Of a stretch of DNA of 64,000 nucleotides, positions 1-7,842 are shown piece after piece (the first letter of the stretch is position 1; every line of letters starts with the position of its first letter). Source of the stretch: Variovorax sp. KBW07 (lineage in GTDB: Bacteria; Pseudomonadota; Gammaproteobacteria; Burkholderiales; Burkholderiaceae_C). Both the position numbers and the translations under genes were made by a program. A model generated the notes under the pieces. It was not told the DNA's origin. It worked only from the letters and a program-made list of their open reading frames with translations, and did no database searches. The stretch is taken from assembly GCF_003852515.1 (NCBI RefSeq), contig NZ_QAJK01000075.1, forward strand, positions 1 to 64,000. Reading direction: 5' to 3'.

Positions 1-46
1 TGGTGTACCGCTGATCAACGACCACTCTGATGACGCTCACGCGGAT

Positions 47-112
47 GGTGTGCTCTGCGCAGCGAAATAAAGGAGGAGCGAAGCGGGGGACATTCGCGGA
101 GCAGAGCACACC
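47..112. repeat. Inverted repeat, possible intergenic repeat or hairpin
   Basis: GGTGTGCTCTGC at 47-58 is mirrored exactly by GCAGAGCACACC at 101-112, giving 12-bp perfect arms around a 42-nt purine-rich spacer that includes AAGGAGGAG. No T-run follows either arm, so it is not a clear terminator. It lies in the 289-bp stretch upstream of the P450 gene; nothing else in that stretch looks coding. It may be a dispersed intergenic element of the Comamonadaceae, which is a guess from the style of the sequence. Confidence 0.5.
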
Positions 113-289
113 GTCGGCGTGGGCGTCGCCCCGAATGAAACTGAACGACCGCATCAGCACAAGCACAAGCAACAGCCACAGAAGCCCCTAAGGGAAACCC
201 CGTCCTGCCTGCCCCCCGTGCCGTCGGGATACTCCGGTTGTTACACCCCGGACATCCGAAGCGGGTCCATTCCAAAGGCACAACAACCC

Positions 290-3200
290 ATGGCAGGCAA
301 AAACTCGCTCCACCCGATCCCGCATCCGGCGAAGAAACCCTTCGTCGGGAACCTGCTCTCGATCGGCTCCGACTCTCCCGTGCTCGACATGTGGAAGATC
401 GCGCAAGACCTTGGTGGCATCTACTGGCTCGACATGCCGGGCATGCCGGTGATCGTCGTCTCGTCGCCCGCGCTGGTCGACGAGCTTTGCGAAGAAGCGC
501 GCTTCGACAAGAGCACGCGCGGCGCGTTGCGACGGTTGCGCGCGGCTTCGCACGGGCTCTTCACGTCCGACACGCACGAAGAGACCTGGTCCAAGCCGCA
601 CAACATCCTGCTGGCCAACTTCAGCCAGCGCGCCATGCAGGCCTATCACCCGATGATGCTGGACATCGCGAGCCAGCTGGTCACCAAGTGGGAGCGGCTG
701 AACTTCGACGAAGAGGTGGACGTGGTGCGCGACATGACCGCGCTCACGCTCGACACCATCGGCCTGTGCGGCTTCGGCTACCGCTTCAACTCGTTCTACC
801 GCGAAGGCTTTCATCCTTTTGTCGATGCGATGGTGCGCACGCTCGAGACGGTGCAGAACCGCCGCGGCCTGCCGCTCGAAGAGCTGATGCTGAAGAAGGA
901 ACTGGCGCAGCAGCGAAAAGACATCCGCTTCATGCACAAGATGGTGGAAGACATCATCGAGGAGCGGCGCGCGAGCGGTGCCGACATTGCCACCAAGCCC
1001 GACCTGCTGAGCTACATGATCGCGGGCGTGGACAAGAAAAGCGGCGAGCAGCTCACCGACAAGATGATCCGCGACGAGTGCATCGAATTTCTCATCGCGG
1101 GACACGAAACCACCAGCGGCCTGCTGTCGTTTGCCACCTACTTCCTGCTGAAGAGCCCCGAGGCGCTGGCCAAGGCGCAGGCCGAGGTCGACAGCGTGTT
1201 CGGGCCCGACACCACGCAGAAGCCCACCTATGCGCAGGTCAATCGCCTGCAGTACGTGATGCAGGTGCTGAAGGAGGCGCTGCGGCTGTACCCGACGGCG
1301 CCGGCCATTGCCATGCGCGCCAAGGAAGACACGACCATCGGCGGCCAGTACACGATCAAGAAGAAGAACATGGTCATCATGCATGCGCTGGCGCTGCACC
1401 GTGACAAGGGCGTGTGGGGTGAAGACGCCGACGAATTCAACCCCGACCACTTCAGCCGCGAAGCCGAGCGAGAGCGGCCGGTGAATGCCTTCAAGCCCTT
1501 TGGCAACGGGCAGCGCGCGTGCATCGGGCGGCAGTTCGCGCTGCAGGAGGCGGTGCTCACGCTGGGCATGATCCTGCAGCGTTTCAACCTGGTCGACCAC
1601 ACGGACTACAAGCTCAAGATCAAGGAAGCGCTGACCATCAAGCCCGAGGGCTTCAAGATCAAGGCGCTGCTGCGCGACCCGGCCACGCGCCCGCGCGGCA
1701 ACGGCGAAGCGGGCGCGACGCCCGCCACCCTCGCGGCGTCGGCCAAGCCGGCGGCGCGCAAGCCGCAGGCGGCACGCCACGGCACCTCGCTGCTGGTGCT
1801 GCAGGGCTCCAACCTGGGCACGGCCGAAGACCTGGCGCGCCAGCTCGCCGAAGCGGGCGAGCTGCGCGGCTTCTCGACGCAACTGGCGTCACTCGACGAC
1901 TATGCCGAGCGGCTGCCGGCCAACGGCGCGGTGGCCATCGTCTGCGCCTCGTACAACGGCGTGGCGCCGGACAACGCGGCCGAGTTCCACCGCTGGCTCG
2001 ACAAGGCCGACGACGCGCTCAACGGCGTGCGCTTCAGCGTGTTCGGCTGCGGCAACACCGACTGGGCCGCCACCTACCAGGCCGTGCCGCGGCGCATCGA
2101 CGAACGGCTCGAAGCACTGGGCGCCACGCGCGTGCATCCGCGCGGCGAAGGCGACGCGCGCGAGGACATGGACGGCGCCTTCCAGGACTGGAGCGACGCG
2201 CTCTGGCCCGAACTGGTAAAGGCCTTCGACATCAAGGCCGGTGCCGACACGCCGGCCGAGGCCGAGCCGCTCTACACGCTCGAAGAACTGCCGCCGCCGC
2301 AAAAGAACGCGCTGGTCGATGCGCTCGGTGCCGTGGCGTTGCGCGTGCTCGAGAACCGCGAACTGCAAAGCCCCGGCGGCGATGCCGAAAGCAGCCGCTC
2401 CACGCGCCACGTCGAACTGACGCTGCCCGAGGGCGTGAACTACGTGCCCGGCGACCACTTGAGCGTGGTGCCGCGCAACAGCCCGGCGCAGGTCGAGCGG
2501 GCCATGGCGCGCTTCGGCTTCGACCGCTCGGCGCACGTGCGCCTTTCGGCCGTGCCGGGCCGCAAGGCGGCGCTGCCGGTCGACCAGGTGATTGCGGTCG
2601 ACCGCCTGCTGGGCGACTACGTCGAGCTGCAGGACGTGGCCACGCGCAAGCAGATCGCCACGCTTGCGGCCTACACCGAGTGCCCCTTCACCAAGCCGAA
2701 GCTGCTGGCACTGTCGGGCAGCGACGAGGCTTCGCAGGCCGCGTACAAGGCCGAGGTGCTGCACAAGCGCAAGTCGCTGCTGGAGCTGCTGGAAGAACAC
2801 CGCGCCTGCCAGGTGCCGTTCGCGGTGTTTCTTGAAATGCTGTCGCCGCTGTCGCCGCGCTACTACTCGATCTCTTCATCGCCGAGCATGACGCCGGGCC
2901 GCTGCAGCGTGACCGTCGGCGTGGTGAGCGCGCCGGCGCTGTCGGGCAACGGCAACTTCGAGGGCGTGTGCTCCAACTACCTGGCGCGCGCCGAGGCGGG
3001 CGACACGGTGCATGGCGTCATTCGCGAAACCACCGCCGAGGGCTTCCGCCTGCCCGAAGACGCGAATCGCCCGCTCATCATGATCGGCCCCGGCACCGGC
3101 CTGGCACCGTTCCGCGGTTTCCTGCAGGAGCGCGCCGCGCGGGTCGAGCGTGGCGAGGCGCTGGGCGACGCCATGCTGTTCTTCGGCTGCCGCCATCCGG

Positions 3201-3517
3201 CGCAGGACTTCATCTATGCCGAGGAACTGAAGGACTGGTCGCACCGCGGCCTGATGAAGCTGCACACGGCGTTCTCGCGCTCGGGCGAGCGCAAGGTGTA
3301 TGTGCAGGACCTGATCCGCGAGCAGGGCGCGGCCGTGTGGAAGCTGCTGGAGGCGGGCGCGGTGATCTACGTGTGCGGCGACGGTTCGCGCATGGAGCCC
3401 GATGTGCGGCGCACGCTGAGCGACCTGGCACGCGAGCATGGGCACGACAGCACGGCGTGGATGGACAAGATGATTGCCGACCAGCGCTACGTGCTGGACG
3501 TGTGGGCCGGTAGCTGA
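290..3517 (+). CDS. Self-sufficient cytochrome P450/NADPH-P450 reductase fusion (CYP102 type)
   Basis: The predicted 1075-aa protein has the layout of P450 BM3 (1049 aa). The N-terminal heme domain carries the I-helix motif AGHETT (about residues 270-275) and the heme-ligand loop FGNGQRACIGR with Cys about 411. An Ala/Pro-rich linker leads to a flavodoxin-like FMN domain (about 490-640), then a ferredoxin-reductase-like FAD domain with RYYSISSS, and an NADPH domain with GPGTGLAPFRGFLQ and YVCGDG. The family hydroxylates fatty acids at subterminal positions using NADPH and O2 in one soluble polypeptide. The ATG at 290 is chosen because upstream in-frame sequence reads as low-complexity leader and because MAGKN... 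aligns with family N-termini. No regulator is adjacent; the substrate cannot be read from sequence. Confidence 0.95.
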   Translation: MAGKNSLHPIPHPAKKPFVGNLLSIGSDSPVLDMWKIAQDLGGIYWLDMPGMPVIVVSSPALVDELCEEARFDKSTRGALRRLRAASHGLFTSDTHEETWSKPHNILLANFSQRAMQAYHPMMLDIASQLVTKWERLNFDEEVDVVRDMTALTLDTIGLCGFGYRFNSFYREGFHPFVDAMVRTLETVQNRRGLPLEELMLKKELAQQRKDIRFMHKMVEDIIEERRASGADIATKPDLLSYMIAGVDKKSGEQLTDKMIRDECIEFLIAGHETTSGLLSFATYFLLKSPEALAKAQAEVDSVFGPDTTQKPTYAQVNRLQYVMQVLKEALRLYPTAPAIAMRAKEDTTIGGQYTIKKKNMVIMHALALHRDKGVWGEDADEFNPDHFSREAERERPVNAFKPFGNGQRACIGRQFALQEAVLTLGMILQRFNLVDHTDYKLKIKEALTIKPEGFKIKALLRDPATRPRGNGEAGATPATLAASAKPAARKPQAARHGTSLLVLQGSNLGTAEDLARQLAEAGELRGFSTQLASLDDYAERLPANGAVAIVCASYNGVAPDNAAEFHRWLDKADDALNGVRFSVFGCGNTDWAATYQAVPRRIDERLEALGATRVHPRGEGDAREDMDGAFQDWSDALWPELVKAFDIKAGADTPAEAEPLYTLEELPPPQKNALVDALGAVALRVLENRELQSPGGDAESSRSTRHVELTLPEGVNYVPGDHLSVVPRNSPAQVERAMARFGFDRSAHVRLSAVPGRKAALPVDQVIAVDRLLGDYVELQDVATRKQIATLAAYTECPFTKPKLLALSGSDEASQAAYKAEVLHKRKSLLELLEEHRACQVPFAVFLEMLSPLSPRYYSISSSPSMTPGRCSVTVGVVSAPALSGNGNFEGVCSNYLARAEAGDTVHGVIRETTAEGFRLPEDANRPLIMIGPGTGLAPFRGFLQERAARVERGEALGDAMLFFGCRHPAQDFIYAEELKDWSHRGLMKLHTAFSRSGERKVYVQDLIREQGAAVWKLLEAGAVIYVCGDGSRMEPDVRRTLSDLAREHGHDSTAWMDKMIADQRYVLDVWAGS

Positions 3518-3551
3518 AACCAGCGCCCAGCGGTGCCCACGGACCCGGACG

Positions 3552-4196
3552 CTAGGCAGGCAGCACCGCCTCGTGGGCCCCGAAGGTGCCGCGCACTTTC
3601 CAGCCTTCGGGGGTCAGCGCGATCACCTGGTCCGACAGGCCCTGCGCGCCGGCCTCTGCCCTGACCCGGGTCGCGGCCGAGCACATGAGGGCCAGCCGGG
3701 TCGTGGTCGAGACGGGCTGCCCGGCAATGGTCAGCGTTGCCCGGCTGTCCATGAAATAGAGCGCGTTCTTGCTGGGCACCACCGCGATCAGCTCCCCCTT
3801 GAAGCCTTTCGAGAGCCCTGCCCAGAGGTCGGGCAGCAGCAGCATGCAGGCCTCGAGGTCGTCGCCGGTCACAAGGGCCTTGTAGGCGACCAGGTCTTGC
3901 GTGGCGACCTTCTGGCTGGTCTTGCGATGCAGGTTTTCGACCGCTTGCGCATGCACCCCTTGCGCATCGAGGCCAAGTTGCTTCATGCACCCGTGGGTCA
4001 GCGTGGTGCGCTGGGTCGGGAAGTCGATGGCATAGGTCACACGAAGGTCGATGTCTCCGGCGACAGCGCGGGCAATGGGGGTTTGTGCCTTGTATTGGCC
4101 GCCCGGTGCTGGCGCAATGCCGGGCCTGGGTGCGGCGTTCTCGAGGAAATCGGGGCGCGTGATGCGGGGATAGATGCAAGGCGGAAGGCAGTTCAT
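3552..4196 (-). CDS. DUF1444-like (YtpQ-like) protein, copy 1
   Basis: A 214-aa soluble protein of unknown function. The order of motifs (IYPRI near the start, a YAID block, a NLHRK helix, a DLEACMLLLPDLW helix, then ELIAVVPSKNALYFMDSR) follows the DUF1444 family as I recall it, where the last block corresponds to a strand-rich core. It is clearly homologous to the next gene upstream on the same strand (4300-4929), so the two are tandem duplicates. The ATG at 4196 is preferred over a start 12 nt upstream because MNCLPPCIYPRI matches MKPDPHRIYPRI in the paralogue. No signal peptide or membrane segment is seen. Confidence 0.75.
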   Translation of the reverse strand: MNCLPPCIYPRITRPDFLENAAPRPGIAPAPGGQYKAQTPIARAVAGDIDLRVTYAIDFPTQRTTLTHGCMKQLGLDAQGVHAQAVENLHRKTSQKVATQDLVAYKALVTGDDLEACMLLLPDLWAGLSKGFKGELIAVVPSKNALYFMDSRATLTIAGQPVSTTTRLALMCSAATRVRAEAGAQGLSDQVIALTPEGWKVRGTFGAHEAVLPA

Positions 4197-4260
4197 GACG
4201 CCGCGCATTGTTCTGGCGGGCCCTCTGCCCGGCCAGTGCGAAAGTCATGAAGCTCCTTGA

Positions 4261-4284
4261 AAAAAGCCGGTGCTGCCGGCTTTG
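4261..4284 (-). terminator. Intrinsic terminator after DUF1444-like copy 2
   Basis: AAAGCCGG and CCGGCTTT form an 8-bp stem with a 5-nt loop; read on the minus strand it is followed by a run of T. It separates the two paralogous genes, so they are probably separate transcripts. Confidence 0.7.
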
Positions 4285-4299
4285 CAGCGGTTTCGTGAC

Positions 4300-4929
4300 T
4301 TACTGCAGCTGCATCTCGCGGCCCGGGTGGCCCAGCACCAGGGCGTGATCGTCGAGCGAACCGCGAATCTGCCAGCCGCCCGGGGTCAGCGCCATCACCT
4401 TGTCCGACAGGCCGTGCGCCCGGGCCTGCACCTTGATATCGGCCGCCGTCGCGCACATCAGGCCGAGCCGTGTGCGGGCGGTGAGCTGCTGCCCCGCGAG
4501 CTCGCACTTGCCCCGGCTGTCCATGAAATACACCGTGTTGCTGCTGGGCACGACCGCCAGCAGTTCGCCCTCGAAGCCCTCCGACAGCACTTCCCAGAGG
4601 CTTGGCAGCAACAGCATGCTGGCCTCGAAGCCGTTGCCCGCCACCAGAGCCTGGTACATGACGAGGTCTTGCGCGCCCACGCTCGGCAGCGCCTTGCGCA
4701 CCAGGTTCCGCATCGCCAGCGCGTGGAGCTGGTGCGCGTCCAGGCCCAGCGCGTCCATGTGCGCCTGCGTCAGCGAGACGAAGTGCGCCGGCTCGTCGAT
4801 GGCGTAGGTGACGTAAGTGACGAGAAGGCCCGCATTCCCGGCAAAGGGAAAGGCGACGGGTGCCTGCGCCGGCCGATGGCCGCCCAGTGCTTCGATGCGC
4901 GGATAGATCCGGTGCGGGTCGGGTTTCAT
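4300..4929 (-). CDS. DUF1444-like (YtpQ-like) protein, copy 2
   Basis: A 209-aa protein, paralogous over its whole length to the gene at 3552-4196. Shared blocks are IYPRIE, YAIDEP, GLDAHQLHALAMRNL, FEASMLLLPSLW, ELLAVVPSSNTVYFMDSRG and a C-terminal ALTPGGWQIRGS. The function of the family is not known; the fold is expected to be soluble and cytoplasmic. The ATG at 4929 is the first codon consistent with the paralogue N-terminus; the open frame continues upstream into sequence antisense to the neighbouring hydrolase and should not be used. A terminator-like hairpin lies on either side, arguing for a monocistronic gene. Confidence 0.75.
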   Translation of the reverse strand: MKPDPHRIYPRIEALGGHRPAQAPVAFPFAGNAGLLVTYVTYAIDEPAHFVSLTQAHMDALGLDAHQLHALAMRNLVRKALPSVGAQDLVMYQALVAGNGFEASMLLLPSLWEVLSEGFEGELLAVVPSSNTVYFMDSRGKCELAGQQLTARTRLGLMCATAADIKVQARAHGLSDKVMALTPGGWQIRGSLDDHALVLGHPGREMQLQ

Positions 4930-4994
4930 GGTGACCGGATTGTTCGAATGGCTCCTGCAGGGCGGCAAGTGCAGAAAGTCATGGGTCGCCAAAA

Positions 4995-5020
4995 GCAAAA
5001 AGCCGGCGGTTGCCGGCTTG
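4995..5020 (-). terminator. Intrinsic terminator after the alpha/beta hydrolase
   Basis: AAGCCGGC and GCCGGCTT form an 8-bp stem with a 4-nt loop, followed on the minus strand by TTTTTGCTTTT. It lies 26 nt beyond the stop codon of the hydrolase gene. Confidence 0.75.
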
Positions 5021-5045
5021 CGGAGGGTTGGGCAGGTCGCCCGGT

Positions 5046-5819
5046 TCAGAGGTCGCGGTCGGGGTCCGGGTAGACCAGCGGCCCGAGCAGACCGCGATTG
5101 AAGGGCTTCCACTGGCCCTCGGGCTGTGCCAGCCGGTCGGCCACCGCATACAGCACCGCCGGATGCGCACCCAGCCCCAGGTGGCTGGCCATGACTTCGA
5201 TGTTCTCCGACTGCGGGCCGGTCTTCTCGATGCTGCAGCGCCAGGCGACGACGCCATCGGTGCGGCTGAAGATCGAGGTGGTCGGCACGGGCGGCGTGGG
5301 CTGCACGAACTTCATGCGGCGCGGGTCGTGCGAGCTCTGGCCGCTCACGCCCTCGTACACGCGCCAAGCGTTGGTGGCGCGCGGGCTGCCGGAGAACGGG
5401 CTGCCCAGGGTGATGACGTCGCGGATCATGGGTCCATACGACGAAGCCAGCAGGCGCGCATAAACGCCGCCGAGGCTCCAGCCGATCACGCTGACCTTCT
5501 GGCCGCTCTTTTCGTACAGCGACTTCAGCAGCTCGACCATGCCGTCTTCCACGCCCTGGCGCGGACCGAGGTTGCGGCCCTGGCCCCAGCCGTGGGCGTC
5601 GTAGCCGCGGCTGCACAGGTAGCGGCGCAGCAGCAGCGTCGATCCGTCGCCGGCCACCAGGCCGGGCAGCACGAGCACGGGGTGGCCGTCGCCGCGCGGC
5701 GTGAGCTGCAGCAGCGGCCACATCGCGATGCCGGCACCGGTTTCCCAGAGGGCACGGGCTTCGGCCAGCAACAGCAGGCGCGAAGGAGGTGCGATGGTGT
5801 CGTGGGTGGCGGTGGTCAT
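5046..5819 (-). CDS. Alpha/beta hydrolase, lipase-like
   Basis: A 257-aa protein with a canonical alpha/beta-hydrolase core: strand HPVLVLPGL, then the nucleophile elbow GWSLGG (Ser nucleophile), and a late acid/histidine region containing ASHLGLG. The N-terminus (EARALWETGAGIAMWPLLQLTPRGDG) is hydrophobic but not a clear signal peptide. The ATG at 5819 has AGGAAG at good spacing. It lies 92 bp downstream of a TetR gene on the same strand and next to phasin and wax synthase genes, so an acyl ester or storage-lipid substrate is plausible but only inferred. Confidence 0.85.
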   Translation of the reverse strand: MTTATHDTIAPPSRLLLLAEARALWETGAGIAMWPLLQLTPRGDGHPVLVLPGLVAGDGSTLLLRRYLCSRGYDAHGWGQGRNLGPRQGVEDGMVELLKSLYEKSGQKVSVIGWSLGGVYARLLASSYGPMIRDVITLGSPFSGSPRATNAWRVYEGVSGQSSHDPRRMKFVQPTPPVPTTSIFSRTDGVVAWRCSIEKTGPQSENIEVMASHLGLGAHPAVLYAVADRLAQPEGQWKPFNRGLLGPLVYPDPDRDL

Positions 5820-5911
5820 GGAGGCGGCTTCCTTTCGGGTTTTCGTTTTCTGTTTTATAGGACGAGCATGAGGGGCCATGGTTGCACTCTCCCGTCGGAC
5901 GACATCGTCAT

Positions 5912-6547
5912 TTATCCGAGGTATTTGCCCCTCAGGTAATCAAGGTAAGCCCTCGATTCGCTGGAAACATACGGAGAAACCAGCGTGAGCGTGTAGAAAG
6001 CCGCCAAACCGGGATCGGCCTGCGCCAGCGCATCGCGCCCCGGCACCAGTCGCTCGAAAGACAACCAGCAGGTGGTGGTGAAGACCATCTGCAACGCCAG
6101 GATGCGGGCCTGCTCGGCGCTGGTCTCGATCACGCCCGAGGCCACCAGCCCTTCGCACAGCGCCTGTGCCGCGAGCAGGTTCTGCGCGGTGAGGGCCTGC
6201 GCGCGCTGCCCGAGCGCCGGGTATTCGCTGGCCAGGAAGGCCATGTCGCGGTAGATGAAGCGGTATTCGTCGATGGCCTCGAAGCGCAGGTGCAGCGCGA
6301 GCCAGAGGTCGTCGATGGCGGCAATGGTGGCCGACGAACCGTTGAGCGCTTCCATGCGCTGCTCGAAGCGCCGAAACAGCCACTCGACGATGAGCTGCTT
6401 GGCCTTGAAGTGGTAGTGCAGGTTGCCCGGGCTCATGCCCAGTTCGGCTGCGATCTTGTGGGTCGACACGGCGGCGAGGCCTTCCGCGTTGAACAGCGCA
6501 AGGCTGGCCTGCAGGATGCGATCGCGCGTGGTGTTGGAACTGGCCAC
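5912..6547 (-). CDS. TetR family transcriptional regulator
   Basis: A 211-aa protein. Residues about 8-55 form a TetR helix-turn-helix (TRDRILQASLALFNAEG...STHKIAAELGMSPGNLHYHFKAK), and the rest is the all-helical ligand-binding and dimerisation part with no recognisable subfamily signature. The start is a GTG at 6547. It sits between the phasin gene (stop 24 bp upstream) and the hydrolase gene on the same strand, so it may control this small lipid-storage cluster, its own gene, or both. The effector is unknown. Confidence 0.9.
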   Translation of the reverse strand: MASSNTTRDRILQASLALFNAEGLAAVSTHKIAAELGMSPGNLHYHFKAKQLIVEWLFRRFEQRMEALNGSSATIAAIDDLWLALHLRFEAIDEYRFIYRDMAFLASEYPALGQRAQALTAQNLLAAQALCEGLVASGVIETSAEQARILALQMVFTTTCWLSFERLVPGRDALAQADPGLAAFYTLTLVSPYVSSESRAYLDYLRGKYLG

Positions 6548-6570
6548 AACCGGGGTGTGCCGTGGGCCGC

Positions 6571-7095
6571 TCAGCGTTTGCCGCCGCTGCGGTTGCTACG
6601 CAGACCGGCGTCGGGGTTCTCGAATTTCGCGAGGCGTTCGCGCAGTTGCGCCACCTCGTCGCGCAGGGCCTGCACTTCGTCGGCGCCGGGCATGCCCAGG
6701 CGCTGCAGGGCCGTGGCGACGCGCTGGTCGAACACGTCTTCGAACTTGCGGATGCCGAAGCTGTCGAGGCTGGGAAAGCCGCGCGTGAGCGCCGCCTTGG
6801 CAGCCGCCGCATCGACCTTGCCCTGCCCAATGCCGAGCAGGCCTTCGATCACGTTGGCCTGCCGCTTGGCGACGTCGTTGCGCACGTTGTCCAGCGCCTT
6901 CAGGCCGGCACGCAGCAGGCCTTCGGCCTTGCCGGGTGCAGCCGAAGCGGAGGCGGCTGATGCGGCTGATGCGGCCTTCTTTGCCGCAGCGGGCGCCGCC
7001 TTGCGGGGCGCCGCTTTCTTCTTCGCGGCGGGCGCCTTCGTTGCAGGCGCCGCCCTCTTCTTCAACTTTGCAGTTTCGTCAGGACGGGTCGCCAT
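6571..7095 (-). CDS. Phasin-type polyhydroxyalkanoate granule protein with histone-like N-tail
   Basis: A 174-aa protein. Residues 1-55 are a Lys/Ala/Pro-rich basic tail resembling histone H1 or PhaF tails; the rest is a helical phasin region (KALDNVRNDVAKRQANVIEGLLG), ending in FEDVFDQRVATALQRLGMP and a short leucine-zipper-like helix at about 138-160 (EVQALRDEVAQLRERLAKFE). That C-terminal pattern is typical of the poly(hydroxyalkanoate) granule-associated family. Such proteins coat storage granules; the basic tail is thought to bind DNA and help partition granules with the nucleoid. In PhaF the tail is C-terminal, here it is N-terminal. Confidence 0.85.
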   Translation of the reverse strand: MATRPDETAKLKKRAAPATKAPAAKKKAAPRKAAPAAAKKAASAASAASASAAPGKAEGLLRAGLKALDNVRNDVAKRQANVIEGLLGIGQGKVDAAAAKAALTRGFPSLDSFGIRKFEDVFDQRVATALQRLGMPGADEVQALRDEVAQLRERLAKFENPDAGLRSNRSGGKR

Positions 7096-7120
7096 GCAGT
7101 GCTCCAGATACCGGAAAAAG

Positions 7121-7142
7121 GAAAAGGGGCGCCATGCGCCCC
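7121..7142 (-). terminator. Intrinsic terminator
   Basis: GGGGCGC and GCGCCCC with a 3-nt loop; on the minus strand it is followed by TTTTCC. It lies just past the stop of the gene at 7148-7705 and before the phasin gene. Confidence 0.7.
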
Positions 7143-7147
7143 GGGGG

Positions 7148-7705
7148 TCAGGCTGCCTTGCGGGCAGCAGCGCGGCGAACCGGCTTCTTGGCCACGGCGG
7201 CCTTGGCCTTGACGGTACGCACCGGCTTGGCTTCTTCGGCGCCGTTCACGCGGGCTTCGATCTGCTTGGTGCCGGCGACGATGCGGTCGGCGATCTGCAC
7301 CGAGACGGTGGCGATCGGCTGGTTGACGGCGCTCAGGGCGTTGATGACCGAGGTGGCCACCGGCGATTCGACGCGGGCCACGCGGCCGGCGACGGTTTCG
7401 ATGCCGCTGGTGGTGCCGGCGGCAACACGGTCCATCACGTTCACGATGCGGCTGGTGTCGATGTCCAGGCGGTTGGCCAGGAAGCCGTTGATCTTTTCTT
7501 GCGCGCCGATCAGGTTGGCCTTGACCTGCTCGCTCACCAGCGGAATCTGGCGGCTGCCCAGGAAGTTGCTGTAGCGCGAAGCGGCGCCGCCCAGCAGGCG
7601 ATGCACGCCGGTGCGGTAGGCGCCGACCAGGGTCTTGCCTGCGTCGTTGTACTGGCCGACGACGTGGATGGCGGCGGAAGCGATGGTGGTTTGCGTGGTG
7701 GACAT
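7148..7705 (-). CDS. Helical granule-associated-like protein with basic C-tail
   Basis: A 185-aa protein not assigned to a family by eye. Residues 1 to about 150 are predicted mostly amphipathic helix (MSTTQTTIASAAIHVVGQ..., then repeated Ile/Val/Ala heptads such as IVNVMDRVAAGTTSGIETVAGRVARVE), and the last 30 residues are Lys/Ala/Arg-rich (AKAAVAKKPVRRAAARKAA). The composition and the location between a phasin and a wax ester synthase suggest a phasin-like granule coat protein; this is inference. A long, sparse spacer of 137 bp separates it from the wax synthase stop. Confidence 0.7.
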   Translation of the reverse strand: MSTTQTTIASAAIHVVGQYNDAGKTLVGAYRTGVHRLLGGAASRYSNFLGSRQIPLVSEQVKANLIGAQEKINGFLANRLDIDTSRIVNVMDRVAAGTTSGIETVAGRVARVESPVATSVINALSAVNQPIATVSVQIADRIVAGTKQIEARVNGAEEAKPVRTVKAKAAVAKKPVRRAAARKAA

Positions 7706-7842
7706 GGTGATTTCCTTGAAGTTGATGGGCTCGCGGGGAATCGCGATGGGCCTATCTTCTTCCGCAGGGCCTAGGCCTGGAAAACTAGAACCGTCGGAAA
7801 ACTAGTCCAACTGCCCCAATTTTCTGCAGGCCGGCCCGCCGA

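Noticed and set aside
2-9. GGTGTACC at the left edge, same as the island end repeats
   Set aside because: A single copy far from the island, without the 13-bp partner; expected by chance.
188-1882. Long minus-strand frame opposite the P450 domain
   Set aside because: Shadow frame of CYP102 with Arg/His/Val-rich composition and no family motifs.
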